In this document: positions 1 through 8,091 of the stretch, one piece after another
How positions within the stretch are numbered: position 1 is the first letter of the stretch
Layout: each line of letters begins with the position of its first letter
Source of the DNA: Clostridiales bacterium
GTDB lineage: Bacteria; Bacillota; Clostridia; Christensenellales; Aristaeellaceae
NCBI GenBank assembly: GCA_004557125.1
Contig: SFET01000024.1
Coordinates: 1 to 30,770 of the forward strand
Length of the DNA stretch: 30,770 nucleotides
Direction of reading: 5' to 3'
The notes under the pieces: generated by a model
What the model saw: the letters and a program-made list of their open reading frames with translations, nothing else
What the model was told of the DNA's origin: nothing
Database searches by the model: none
Position numbers and translations under genes: made by a program

Positions 1-667
1 TCAAAAGCGCGATGGCCGAGATGCCCGGCTTGGACATCGGCAGCATGATCCGCGCCAGCACCTGCGCCTCGTTGGCGTTGTCCAGCCGCGCGGCCTCGAT
101 CAGCTCGTCCGGCACCTGCATGAAGTACTGGCGCATGAGGAACGTGCCCGTCACGGTGATCAGGCCCGGCAGGATCAGCGTAAGATGCGTGCCGGAGATG
201 CCGATTTCATTGAAGAGAATGAACTTGGGGATCAGCGTCACCTGAGACGGGATCATCATCGTCGCCAGATAGAGGAAGAAGATGCCCGTCGCGCCGCGGA
301 ATTTGATCTTGGCAAAGGCATAGCCCGCCAGCGTGCTGGTGAGCACGGAGCCTGACAGATTGATGAAGGCAATCTTCAGGCTGTTGAAATACGCCAGACC
401 AAAGTGATAGTCGCGCGCCGCCACGCCGCCCACGTTCCAGACCTTCATGTAGTTCTGGGGATACCAGTAATCCGGGATCCAGTCGATCGGCAGCTTCATG
501 ACGTCCAGCGGACGCTTCATGCTCGCGGAGATCATCCAGAGGAAGGGAACGATCATCGTCAGGGCAAACGCGCCGATGAGGACCGTCCAGATCACCCGGA
601 CGAGCACCTGCTTTTCCCGATAGTGGCCGCCCGATCTGCGCGCGGCGGATGCAGCCGTTGCTTTCAT
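1..667 (-). CDS. CUT1-type carbohydrate ABC transporter permease, MalG-like (partial, 3' end outside window)
   Basis: Inner-membrane permease that would pair with the permease at 682-1596 to import a sugar or oligosaccharide delivered by the binding protein at 1670-2968. The start at 667 follows a strong GAGGAGGGAAG ribosome site. The 222 residues in the window show an Arg/Lys-rich cytoplasmic N-terminus, a first membrane helix (VIWTVLIGAFALTMIVPFLW), the MalG-family NSLKIA region, further helices, and near the left edge the EAA coupling loop (ELIEAARLDNANEAQVLARIMLP) that docks on the ATPase. The C-terminus, about 50-60 residues by family length, lies beyond base 1. The gene is 14 bp downstream of the partner permease, so the two are in one operon. 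No ATPase gene is near; CUT1 systems of Bacillota often share one MsmX-like ATPase encoded elsewhere, which is an inference here. The substrate cannot be told from sequence. Confidence 0.93.
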   Translation of the reverse strand, partial: MKATAASAARRSGGHYREKQVLVRVIWTVLIGAFALTMIVPFLWMISASMKRPLDVMKLPIDWIPDYWYPQNYMKVWNVGGVAARDYHFGLAYFNSLKIAFINLSGSVLTSTLAGYAFAKIKFRGATGIFFLYLATMMIPSQVTLIPKFILFNEIGISGTHLTLILPGLITVTGTFLMRQYFMQVPDELIEAARLDNANEAQVLARIMLPMSKPGISAIALL

Positions 668-681
668 CGCTTCTTCCCTCC

Positions 682-1596
682 TCAATAGCTGACCCACTTT
701 TTCTGTCCCCGCCACTGCACCAGCGTGATCAGGAACAGAATGATGAACAGAATCCACGACATGCTGGCCGCATAGCCCATCCGATAGAAGGTGAAGGCCG
801 TCGTGTAGATGTAATAGACCAGCACATGCGTCGCCGTGCCGGGGCCGCCGCGCGTCATGATCTGGATCGGCGCAAACACCTGGAACGAGGAGATGAACGT
901 CGTAATGACCAAGAAGAACGTCGTCGGCGAAAGGAAGGGAATGGTGATTTTGAAGAACTTGGTCAGCTCCCCCGCGCCGTCGATATCCGCCGCCTCGTAG
1001 ATGTCCCTGGGCAGCGCCGTGATCGACGAGGTGTAGATCATCATCGCGTAGCCCACGCCCGACCAGACCGTCATCAGCATGATCGCCGGCAGCGCCCAGT
1101 GATGATCGCCCAGCCACTGCGGCGGATTCTCCACGCCCAGCATCTTGACCATCTGGGTAAACGGCCCCCACGGAGAATACATCATCACCCACACGATGGC
1201 CACCGCCACCACATTGGAGATGTAGGGCATGAACATCGCCAGCCGGATCGGCAGCTTGGCGTAGCAGAACTTGTCAATCACAACGGCCAGCACCAGCGCG
1301 AGGAAAATCGTCACAGGCACCACGCCGACAGCGAAGACGATGGTATTGACCAGCGAATCGACGAACCATTTGTCCGCCCACATTTCCACATAATTGGCGC
1401 CGCCGTTGAAGGTCCAGTTGCCAAAGCCCTGCGTATAGTCCCAGTCGGTAAAGCTGATGATCAGCGATATGATCATCGGCACCAGCGTAAACAGGGTAAA
1501 GCCCAGCACATTGGGCGCGATAAAGGCGTAGCCGGTCAGATCCGTCTTGAGCTGTCGGCTGATTCCCCTTTTCCCTGATGAAATCGTCCGCTGCAT
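682..1596 (-). CDS. CUT1-type carbohydrate ABC transporter permease, MalF/UgpA-like
   Basis: Membrane permease, about 304 residues with six predicted helices. Helix 1 is near residue 25 (AFIAPNVLGFTLFTLVPMII). The EAA loop DIYEAADIDGAGELTKFFKI lies about two-thirds along and is followed by the IPFLSP turn usual in this family. It forms the heterodimer with the permease at 1-667. Two in-frame ATGs are possible. The one at 1608 has a purine run (GAAGAAGG) directly against it, too close for a ribosome site. The one at 1596 has AAGGA about 11 nt upstream and is preferred, though weakly. The gene lies downstream of the SBP gene and directly after an intrinsic terminator-like hairpin (1617-1648), so it is probably expressed by partial read-through from the SBP transcript. 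Confidence 0.93.
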   Translation of the reverse strand: MQRTISSGKRGISRQLKTDLTGYAFIAPNVLGFTLFTLVPMIISLIISFTDWDYTQGFGNWTFNGGANYVEMWADKWFVDSLVNTIVFAVGVVPVTIFLALVLAVVIDKFCYAKLPIRLAMFMPYISNVVAVAIVWVMMYSPWGPFTQMVKMLGVENPPQWLGDHHWALPAIMLMTVWSGVGYAMMIYTSSITALPRDIYEAADIDGAGELTKFFKITIPFLSPTTFFLVITTFISSFQVFAPIQIMTRGGPGTATHVLVYYIYTTAFTFYRMGYAASMSWILFIILFLITLVQWRGQKKWVSY

Positions 1597-1616
1597 AGCG
1601 TCACCCATCCTTCTTC

Positions 1617-1648
1617 AAAAAAGCGGAGAGGAGTTTCCTCCTCCCCGC
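1617..1648 (-). terminator. Intrinsic terminator or attenuator between SBP and permease genes
   Basis: Read on the minus strand, an 11-bp stem (GCGGGGAGGAG paired with CTCCTCTCCGC, one G-U pair) closed by a GAAA tetraloop is followed at once by six T residues. This is a textbook intrinsic terminator shape. It lies just after the SBP stop codon and just before the permease start, so complete termination would silence the permeases. Partial termination giving an SBP-rich transcript is the likely role. Confidence 0.85.
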
Positions 1649-1669
1649 CAGGAAATACCCGATTGCAGA

Positions 1670-2968
1670 TTACTTGGCCAGCAGCGCCTCGGCGCGCGCC
1701 TGCGCGTCGTCCATGCCCTGCTGCACCGTCTTGACGCCGGTGTAGATGTTCTCCAGCTCCTCGGTGAGCACCTTGTTGATCTCCGGCAGCTTGGTGGTGA
1801 TGCTGGGCACCGCGTGGTTGCTCGCGGGCACGATCAGCACGTTCTTGGCCGTTTCAGCATCGAGCAGATCCTCGGCGCCCTTGAGGAAGTACTCCGTCAC
1901 CTCGGCGGAATCATAGGTATTCGCGGAGGGAACGCGTCCGCCAGAGGTCAGCGGCAGCATGCCTTCGGTCGCGTACCACTTCATGAACTCCCACGCAGCG
2001 TCGATGTGCTTGGACTTCGGATTGATGCACAGGTGATCGCCGTAGCCGCCCTGGGTGTAGGTGCGCACGCCGTCGATCGTCGGATAGGGCGCAAAGGCCG
2101 TCTTGAAGTCGTGCGGATAGTTGTCGCGGTCCTTGATGCTGCGCACCATCCACGGGCCGATGGTCATCGCGGACTTGCCGGTGATGAACATGCCCTCCTG
2201 GGAGAGCTTCTGCGTCACGCTGTCGGTGTGCGTCGGCGCGGTATGATCCACGTTCATCATGTTGTTGACCAGCTCAATCGCCGCCACGTTGACCGGGTCG
2301 TTGACGTTCGCCGTGCCGTCCGAATGGTAGAGCGGGTCGCCGCCGAGCGTCTGCACGGAGAAGTAGTTGAACGGGTAGAGCAGGTCCTGCTGGGAGTTGA
2401 AGAACATGCCGTAGACCTTGCTGTCGCCCTCGCCGTGGGTCAGCTTCTTTGCGATCTCGCGGAACTCCTCAAAGCTCCACTCGGTCGGCACCTCGATGCC
2501 GGCCGCATCAAACATATCCTTGTTGATGACGATGCCGTACTGGTCCATCTTGGTGGGCAGCGAGTAGGGCTTGCCGTCAATGTAGTACGACAGCGCCATC
2601 TTGCCGAAGATGCCCTCGATGTCAAAGCCGTCGCGCTCGACCAGCTCGGTCAGGTCCAGCGCCATGTTGCCGCTGGCGCGCTTTTGCAGCACAGCCGGGG
2701 TATAGGTCATGTACAGGTCGACGTCGTTGCCCGCAAGCAGGCTGGTCTCCAGCTTCAGGTTGCCGGTGTCGTCGTTGACGAAGCGCTCATACTCCGCCTG
2801 GATGCCCTTATCCTTGAACGCCTCGTTGAACAGATCGATGCTCGCCTGAGGGCCTGCCTCTGCCGGCACGCCGCCCCATACGCGCAGGGTGATCACATCG
2901 TCCGCCAGCGCTGTCGCCGCAGTCACCAGCAGCGCAATCGCCATGAGCATGCTCAACCACTTTTTCAT
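1670..2968 (-). CDS. Extracellular solute-binding protein family 1 (sugar ABC transporter)
   Basis: Binding protein of 432 residues, the normal size for family 1 SBPs. It has a signal peptide (MKKWLSMLMAIALLVTAATA, likely cut after ATALA) but no lipobox cysteine, so it is not an evident lipoprotein. The mature start ITLRVWGG and the later GKPYSLPTKMDQYGIVINK and AWEFMKWY stretches are typical of family 1 sugar SBPs. The start at 2968 follows a clear ACAGGAGGGAAACAGA ribosome site. It is the first gene after the two-component pair at 3122-6512 and is followed by two permeases. YesM/YesN-type pairs commonly regulate the neighbouring SBP operon. The sugar is unknown. Confidence 0.93.
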   Translation of the reverse strand: MKKWLSMLMAIALLVTAATALADDVITLRVWGGVPAEAGPQASIDLFNEAFKDKGIQAEYERFVNDDTGNLKLETSLLAGNDVDLYMTYTPAVLQKRASGNMALDLTELVERDGFDIEGIFGKMALSYYIDGKPYSLPTKMDQYGIVINKDMFDAAGIEVPTEWSFEEFREIAKKLTHGEGDSKVYGMFFNSQQDLLYPFNYFSVQTLGGDPLYHSDGTANVNDPVNVAAIELVNNMMNVDHTAPTHTDSVTQKLSQEGMFITGKSAMTIGPWMVRSIKDRDNYPHDFKTAFAPYPTIDGVRTYTQGGYGDHLCINPKSKHIDAAWEFMKWYATEGMLPLTSGGRVPSANTYDSAEVTEYFLKGAEDLLDAETAKNVLIVPASNHAVPSITTKLPEINKVLTEELENIYTGVKTVQQGMDDAQARAEALLAK

Positions 2969-3024
2969 TCTGTTTCCCTCCTGTTTCTTTCCCGGCGGTG
3001 CTTCTCCCGCCTGATTCTGTCTAT

Positions 3025-3053
3025 ATTATAAAGATGCGCAGGTCGTCAAACAA
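3025..3053 (-). promoter_or_regulatory. Candidate promoter of the SBP-permease operon
   Basis: On the minus strand a perfect -10 (TATAAT, 3030-3025) lies about 56 nt upstream of the SBP start. At 17 bp spacing the -35 is only TTGTTT (3053-3048). A better TTGACG lies at 3049-3044 but leaves a 13-bp spacer. A weak -35 beside a perfect -10 fits a promoter that needs an activator, and the AraC-type response regulator encoded just upstream is the obvious candidate. Confidence 0.5.
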
Positions 3054-3121
3054 TGAACGATCCTGCGCTTTTTCTTTGCAATGCTGTTGAATGGATGTGC
3101 CTGTCGCGGACGCAGCGGCCT

Positions 3122-4711
3122 TCAGACTATCCGATTTCCGCTTTTCCCTTCACGATTCTGCTTTTTTGCCTCATCCCGGACCTGCATCGGCGTCTTGCCC
3201 GTCAGCTTCTTGAAGAGGATGCTGAAGTAATTCGCATTGTCGATCCCCACGCTTGCCGCGATTTCGTTGACCCGCATGTCCGACTGGCACAGCAGCTGCC
3301 GCGCGCGCTCGATGCGCTCCCGGTTGTACCAATCCACAAAGCTCATGCCCATCTCCCGCTTGAAAATATGGGCGAAATAGCTCTCGCTCAGCCGGGCGAG
3401 CTGTGCCGCGCCGCTCACGCTGAGCTCCTGCGCGGGATGCTCCCGCACATAGCGTACGATCATTTGAATCTCCGGCCTGAGTGATCGCGCCTCCTTCTCG
3501 CCCGTGCACTGGGCGACGGCCTTGGCAAAGCCCTCCCGCACGGTGCTCAGCCTGTCCGAGCGCTGGATCAGATTGGCCAGCGTGTAGCCATTTTCATCCG
3601 TCCATGCGGCTACCGTCGGATAGACGCGCTTGATGGCAAAGAGCATGTCCAGCAGGTTCACCCGCAGCTTATGCAGCGGATATCCGCGGCGCTTGCTCAT
3701 CTGGGAGAACGCCGCCTCGCACGCAGCCGACAGATGCTCTCCATTGTGCCCGGCAAGCGCCGCATCCAGCGCGCTCATATCGATGGGCGGCGTCACGGAG
3801 TCTGGCTGCGCAACGGGATGATAGCCATGAATTCTGCCATGGTCGAGCAGATAACGATAGGAAAGTGTCTCCTCGTTCTGCAGGTGCGCCTGCGGCAGTG
3901 CCCGCAGGTTCGGATGGCTTTCGCTGATGACGGCCGTCACCGACTGATTGAGGTATCGCTTGACATATTCCTCCGCCCTGGCGTAAGCGCTTTGCAGGCT
4001 GCTGAGTGCTTCCACACTTCCCTGCTGCCAGATCATCAGCGCGCGATCCGCCTGAAACGGGCACACGACAGCCTGCTCGGCAAACACCTCTTCGCAAATG
4101 CTCTCAATTTCCACAATAGCGCTCTGCGACAGGCGCTGATGGGCATTCCCCCTGCGCAGCTCATAATCATCAATGGCCACCGTAATCAGCCGGAAGGGCC
4201 GCTCCCAGCGCACAGCGGGAAACATCCGGGCAAAGCTTTCACGCGCCTCCTCCGGCGGGATTTCTCCTGCAATCGCCCTGCGCACCGCGCTGGCCCGCAT
4301 GGCGCGCCTGCCGCTTTGCCCGACCGGCACCGGCTCAGGCGTCTCCCATTTGATCTCTGACAGGATTTTCCGAAGCTGCTCCGGCGTGACATCCAGCTTG
4401 AAGACGTAGTCCAGCGCGCCGCAGCGCATGGCCTGCCGGACGTTTTCAAAGTCGTTGTAGCCACTCAGCACGATGAACTTCACGGACGGGTAATCGCGCA
4501 TGCAGGCATTCATCAGCTCAAAGCCGTCCATACGATCCATCTTCAGGTCGGTGAACACGAGATCCGGCTTGAGCACCCGGATTTTTTCAAGCGCCTCCTC
4601 GCCGTTCTCCGCGTCACCCACCACGGTAAAGCCGCAGCTCTCCCAATCCAGAATCGAGCGGAAGCCCATGCGCACCAGCAGCTCATCGTCCACGATCAGC
4701 ACTCTTTTCAT
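3122..4711 (-). CDS. YesN-type response regulator, REC plus AraC HTH
   Basis: Transcription activator controlled by phosphorylation, 529 residues. The receiver domain covers residues 1 to about 120, with the acidic pair D8-D9, the likely phospho-acceptor D55 (FTDLKM) and the conserved lysine in YVFKLD. A variable linker of about 300 residues follows. The C-terminal 100 residues are an AraC double helix-turn-helix (LSESYFAHIFKREMGMSF; VNEIAASVGIDNANYFSILF). The start at 4711 follows GAGGAGGAAGACC; an in-frame ATG 15 bp upstream has no comparable site. The gene overlaps the end of the kinase gene by 29 bp, which indicates translational coupling. It probably controls the SBP-permease operon downstream (inference from family). 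Confidence 0.94.
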   Translation of the reverse strand: MKRVLIVDDELLVRMGFRSILDWESCGFTVVGDAENGEEALEKIRVLKPDLVFTDLKMDRMDGFELMNACMRDYPSVKFIVLSGYNDFENVRQAMRCGALDYVFKLDVTPEQLRKILSEIKWETPEPVPVGQSGRRAMRASAVRRAIAGEIPPEEARESFARMFPAVRWERPFRLITVAIDDYELRRGNAHQRLSQSAIVEIESICEEVFAEQAVVCPFQADRALMIWQQGSVEALSSLQSAYARAEEYVKRYLNQSVTAVISESHPNLRALPQAHLQNEETLSYRYLLDHGRIHGYHPVAQPDSVTPPIDMSALDAALAGHNGEHLSAACEAAFSQMSKRRGYPLHKLRVNLLDMLFAIKRVYPTVAAWTDENGYTLANLIQRSDRLSTVREGFAKAVAQCTGEKEARSLRPEIQMIVRYVREHPAQELSVSGAAQLARLSESYFAHIFKREMGMSFVDWYNRERIERARQLLCQSDMRVNEIAASVGIDNANYFSILFKKLTGKTPMQVRDEAKKQNREGKSGNRIV

Positions 4712-6512
4712 GGTCTTCCTCCTCAATCGATGTGATCACGGGGAGCACATAGTGCACCACCGTGCCGATCCCCGGATGGGATGTGATCTCCAGCGTATAG
4801 CCCGCGCCGAACGTGATCTCGATCAGCTCCTTGACATGGGAGAAGCCGATGCCCGTCATCTTGTCCTTTCTGCGCTGTCCGCTGTTGAGCGTCTCCAGCG
4901 TTTGGGGCGAGACGCCCTCTCCGTTGTCCTCCACAAACAGGTGAAGGACGTCGTCCTCCGTGTAGCCATAGAGGCGGATCAGGCATTCGCGCCCCGCACG
5001 CATGTTTTCACCAAAGGCGTGAATGACCGCGTTTTCCACAATGGGCTGCAGGGCAAAGCGCAGCATATACAGCGCCGTCACCCCGGGCTCGAAGTCCTCC
5101 TCCATGTGGATTCGCTGACCAAAGCGCATGTTCTGTATCTCCAGATATCCGCGGACATGCGCGATCTCATCGCTGATTCTGCTGAGCTCCTCCTCGTGCC
5201 CAACGCTGTATTTCAGCACCGCGGCAAGGGCATCGATGCCCCTGGTAATCGCATCCGCGTGCTGCATGATCGACATGTAGCGAATGGTGTTGAGCGCATT
5301 GAACAGAAAATGCGGGTTAAGCTGGGAGCGCAGGGATTCGTAGCGGTAGCGCTCCTTCACGCGGTACTCCTTGTCCAGATTGGCAAACAGCTCCTGAATG
5401 TTTGTCGTCAGCCGCTTGAAGGAGCGGTTCAGGTGGCCGATTTCGTCCTGCCTCGTCATATCCAGCCCTTCCAGCGAATCCCCCAGCCGATAGTGCCCCA
5501 TGACATGCGCAAGCTGACGGACGGGCTTGACGAGCATCCGCACAATGACGCCCACAATCAGCAGCGTAATCAACAATACGGCGGCAAGGATGAGGCTCAT
5601 CCGCCTGGAGAACTGCGTCATCCGCTGGACCACGGCCTCAAAATCCGTGAAATGGGCGATGCGCAGCTTCTCTTCGCCCAGCGTCCACGGCGCATCCAGC
5701 GTATAGTAGTTCACCAGCCGGATGCCGTCCGCCGTATTCACCCGGAAGCTGCCTGAATCTCCCTCCCGCATCAGAGGAAGTGCACAGGACAGCTCATCCT
5801 CAGCAACCATTGGCACGTACTGGAGAATGGGCGTGTCGCCGTCGCCAAACACATATACACTGTCGCGCTCCCCGTAGCAGTAGCCCCTGAGCACCTGGCT
5901 CAGATGGCTTTGCGGCATACTGACAATCAGCACGCCGAGCGCCTCGTCATCCAGCGAGCCTTCAAATACCGCGCGCGCCACGGAGATATATTTTTCCTCT
6001 TTATCGATCAAAAAGGTCGGAGAAAACAGGTTCCAAACCAGGTGTCCTTTGCCGTTTTCAGCCTCGATCACCCAGCTTTCCTGCCTGAGATAGCTGTAAT
6101 CCTGAAAATTTCTGTCCCAGTTGGTATAGCAGCGTCCCTCCCGGTCGAAGAGCGTCATCAGCATTTCGCCGTTCGTGTACAGATTGTTCACCTGTGCATA
6201 GTTGACGCATTCGTCAAACAGCTTGTTGACCGAATAGTACGAGTTGTCGGAATTGCTCAGGCCCTCCAGCAGGGCACTGTTCGTCACAATAGCGCTGGAA
6301 ATCCCCGCGATATTGCGAAAGCTGTCATAGACGGCCTCCTCGGACTTGGAAATACTGCTGATAATCTGTTCACTGAGCTGCTCCTGAATATACGTCTCGT
6401 ATTGAATGCGAATCCAGCCAAACATGAGAAACAGGGGAATGACCAGACACAGCAGCAGCGCCAGATAGGTCCGAAGCGAGATGTGTCCAATTCGGTTGAA
6501 GAAACGCTTCAT
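4683..6512 (-). CDS. YesM-type sensor histidine kinase
   Basis: Membrane sensor kinase of 609 residues, partner of the regulator at 3122-4711. Helix 1 is at about residues 17-37 (LALLLCLVIPLFLMFGWI). An extracellular sensor region of about 240 residues follows. Helix 2 (MSLILAAVLLITLLIVGVIV) leads into a HAMP segment, then the His_kinase region with phospho-acceptor motif LNPHFLFNALN, and an ATPase domain with N-box PIVENAVIHAFG and G-boxes DNGEG and TGIGFSHV. The ATG at 6512 has AAAGGAGA just upstream and is preferred to one 33 bp further out. The sensor region is of unidentified type. By family it senses a sugar or a sugar-loaded binding protein. Confidence 0.94.
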   Translation of the reverse strand: MKRFFNRIGHISLRTYLALLLCLVIPLFLMFGWIRIQYETYIQEQLSEQIISSISKSEEAVYDSFRNIAGISSAIVTNSALLEGLSNSDNSYYSVNKLFDECVNYAQVNNLYTNGEMLMTLFDREGRCYTNWDRNFQDYSYLRQESWVIEAENGKGHLVWNLFSPTFLIDKEEKYISVARAVFEGSLDDEALGVLIVSMPQSHLSQVLRGYCYGERDSVYVFGDGDTPILQYVPMVAEDELSCALPLMREGDSGSFRVNTADGIRLVNYYTLDAPWTLGEEKLRIAHFTDFEAVVQRMTQFSRRMSLILAAVLLITLLIVGVIVRMLVKPVRQLAHVMGHYRLGDSLEGLDMTRQDEIGHLNRSFKRLTTNIQELFANLDKEYRVKERYRYESLRSQLNPHFLFNALNTIRYMSIMQHADAITRGIDALAAVLKYSVGHEEELSRISDEIAHVRGYLEIQNMRFGQRIHMEEDFEPGVTALYMLRFALQPIVENAVIHAFGENMRAGRECLIRLYGYTEDDVLHLFVEDNGEGVSPQTLETLNSGQRRKDKMTGIGFSHVKELIEITFGAGYTLEITSHPGIGTVVHYVLPVITSIEEEDHEKSADRGR

Positions 6513-6698
6513 TCTCCTTTTCTCCCTTCTCCGGCTCCAAATCACAGATCATTGCTCATTTCCCGCCGCCAATCCCGCAAATCGCACCGACAACAGAAGC
6601 AGGGAAGCTCACCGCAAAAAAAGAAAAATCTGCATCATCGTCGGCCTTTCTCCATTTTGTTCTGTCCATGCAGCAGCGCTGTCCTTTGACTGAATGCA

Positions 6699-6733
6699 CG
6701 CCGTCGATCTCTGAGCCCGCTGATCGACAGGCG
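6699..6733 (-). terminator. Hairpin after the sulfatase maturase, possible weak terminator
   Basis: A stem of ten pairs (CGCCGTCGAT with ATCGAC-a-GGCG, one bulged base, 14-nt loop) lies 17 nt after the stop of the maturase gene on the minus strand. No T run follows it, so it is not a classic intrinsic terminator. The rest of the 6513-6749 gap holds no clear -10/-35 pair for the kinase gene. A T-rich run (minus strand near 6615-6630) is present without a good stem. Confidence 0.35.
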
Positions 6734-6749
6734 CTCTGCTCCTCATCTG

Positions 6750-7853
6750 TCAGCGTTTGACGTCCAAACGCCTGATTTTTCGCACGATTTTTTCCATTTT
6801 CTGGTCGCTGTAGGCAAAGAACGCCTGCATACAGTCACACCATCGGTTCAGGCCATCCTGATTCCGCTCCCTCTTGCATCCGTTGCGGCACAACGTATAC
6901 CAGCGGCATGCCGTGCATTTCTCCGGTACAGGAAGGGATTCTTCCACGAATGCCCTCGCCCGGTCGGATTTCAGCATTCTTCGAAGGGAATCGCTCTGAA
7001 TGTTGCCCAACCGCCACGTATCCAGCGCATAGAAATCGCAGGGAAATACGCTTCCATCCCCTTCTATGAGAATCTGCGTCGTACAATGGCCTGTCATGCT
7101 GCAGTTTTCCGGCGGCATGCCCAGCAAAATACCGATGTAGTTGTCAAAATTCCGGACGCTCACCGGCTTTCCCTGCATATGCCGTTCAAAATACAGATCA
7201 AATGTCGTTTTCAGAAACTCCAGATACAGCTCCTGCGTCAGCGAGTGCTCTTGCGCCTGCCCATCCAGCTCCTCCAGGCATGCAATGAACTGGATATATC
7301 CATACGGTGCGAGTGCTTCAAAGACCGCTTTGGGCTGCCGGGCCACATGCGCATTGACGACGCACAGAACATTGAATTCAACGCCGCAGCTTTGCATGCG
7401 CTCGATCGCCGTGCGGATACGCCGATAGGTCGGCTGACCCGATGCATCTACGCGGGACGCATCGTGCGTCTCCTGCGTGCCATCCAGGGAGATGCCCAAC
7501 AGGAAGTGCTCCCTGGCAAAGAAGCGCAGCATATCCTCCGGCAGGTCATAGCCGTTGCTCTGCACGGCATTGTGGATACGCAGTCCCCGCTGGTTGTACT
7601 TCCTCTCGAATCTGACCAGCGCTTCAAAAAAGGGCAGGCCAATCAGCGTCGGTTCGCCGCCCTGAAATACAAAAGAAACCGATTCATCTGCGCACGCAAT
7701 GACCCTGCGCACGACCGTCTCCAGCAGGGCGGTGTCCATGCGCGGATAGAGCTTCACCTCACGGTGACGCATTTCATCTGCATAGAAGCAGTAGCTGCAT
7801 CGCATATTGCATGCACCTGATACTGGCTTGATCATAACAGACAGCGGCGGCAT
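6750..7853 (-). CDS. Anaerobic sulfatase-maturing enzyme (radical SAM/SPASM)
   Basis: Radical SAM enzyme of 367 residues that oxidises the active-site cysteine (or serine) of sulfatases to C-alpha-formylglycine without oxygen, in the cytosol. The SAM cluster motif is C15-x3-C19-x2-C22 (CNMRCSYCF), preceded by MIKPVSGAC as usual for anSMEs. FQGGEPTL is the SAM-binding GGEP motif. The C-terminal cysteines fit a SPASM domain with two auxiliary 4Fe-4S clusters (CSMTGHC, PCDFYALD, CTACRWYTLCRNGC, CDC). The Asp in CDFY matches the proposed catalytic base of characterised anSMEs. Length is typical. Two Cys-type sulfatases lie at 11519-13033 and 14298-15659. It has its own candidate promoter and a gap of about 240 bp to the ABC genes, so it is likely made separately and acts on both. 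Confidence 0.94.
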   Translation of the reverse strand: MPPLSVMIKPVSGACNMRCSYCFYADEMRHREVKLYPRMDTALLETVVRRVIACADESVSFVFQGGEPTLIGLPFFEALVRFERKYNQRGLRIHNAVQSNGYDLPEDMLRFFAREHFLLGISLDGTQETHDASRVDASGQPTYRRIRTAIERMQSCGVEFNVLCVVNAHVARQPKAVFEALAPYGYIQFIACLEELDGQAQEHSLTQELYLEFLKTTFDLYFERHMQGKPVSVRNFDNYIGILLGMPPENCSMTGHCTTQILIEGDGSVFPCDFYALDTWRLGNIQSDSLRRMLKSDRARAFVEESLPVPEKCTACRWYTLCRNGCKRERNQDGLNRWCDCMQAFFAYSDQKMEKIVRKIRRLDVKR

Positions 7854-7913
7854 CTCGTATACTCCATTTCCTGTTCACAATTCTTTGATATACGTTTCCA
7901 TAATTTTCGTTTC

Positions 7914-7942
7914 ATTATAGCATATCTCCCGCTTAGCGTCTA
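7914..7942 (-). promoter_or_regulatory. Candidate promoter of the sulfatase maturase
   Basis: On the minus strand a perfect extended -10 (TGCTATAAT, hexamer at 7919-7914) lies about 61 nt upstream of the maturase start. The hexamer 17 bp further up is TAGACG, four of six matches to the -35 consensus. It would let the maturase be transcribed independently of the ABC-sulfatase operon. Confidence 0.55.
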
Positions 7943-7989
7943 TACACATCCGCCGGCATCTCCGTCTTCGTATAAGCCCTCGGCGCGGC

Positions 7990-8037
7990 GAGACATCCTG
8001 TTGCAGTTCTTTTTCTTGTTCTACAACAGGATGTCTC
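7990..8037 (-). terminator. Perfect 14-bp inverted repeat after the SBP gene
   Basis: The arms GAGACATCCTGTTG (7990-8003) and CAACAGGATGTCTC (8024-8037) are exact reverse complements with a 20-nt loop. The hairpin begins 54 nt after the stop codon of the large SBP. It lacks a T run on either side, so it may protect the 3' end of the transcript or terminate by another route. It separates the ABC-sulfatase operon from the maturase gene. Confidence 0.6.
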
Positions 8038-8091
8038 TTATCTCATTGTCTGTTTTGCGGGGTACTGCCCAAACGAAGCGTTGCTCGTATG

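Noticed and set aside
649..1578. Long plus-strand open frame of 309 codons, His/Arg-rich
   Set aside because: It is the reverse shadow of the clear permease gene on the minus strand; high GC at third positions removes stops. Composition is unlike a real protein.
7990..8037. Perfect 14-bp inverted repeat as an insertion-sequence or attachment-site remnant
   Set aside because: There is no transposase, no direct repeat flank and only a 20-nt spacer; its place after an SBP gene fits a transcript hairpin better.
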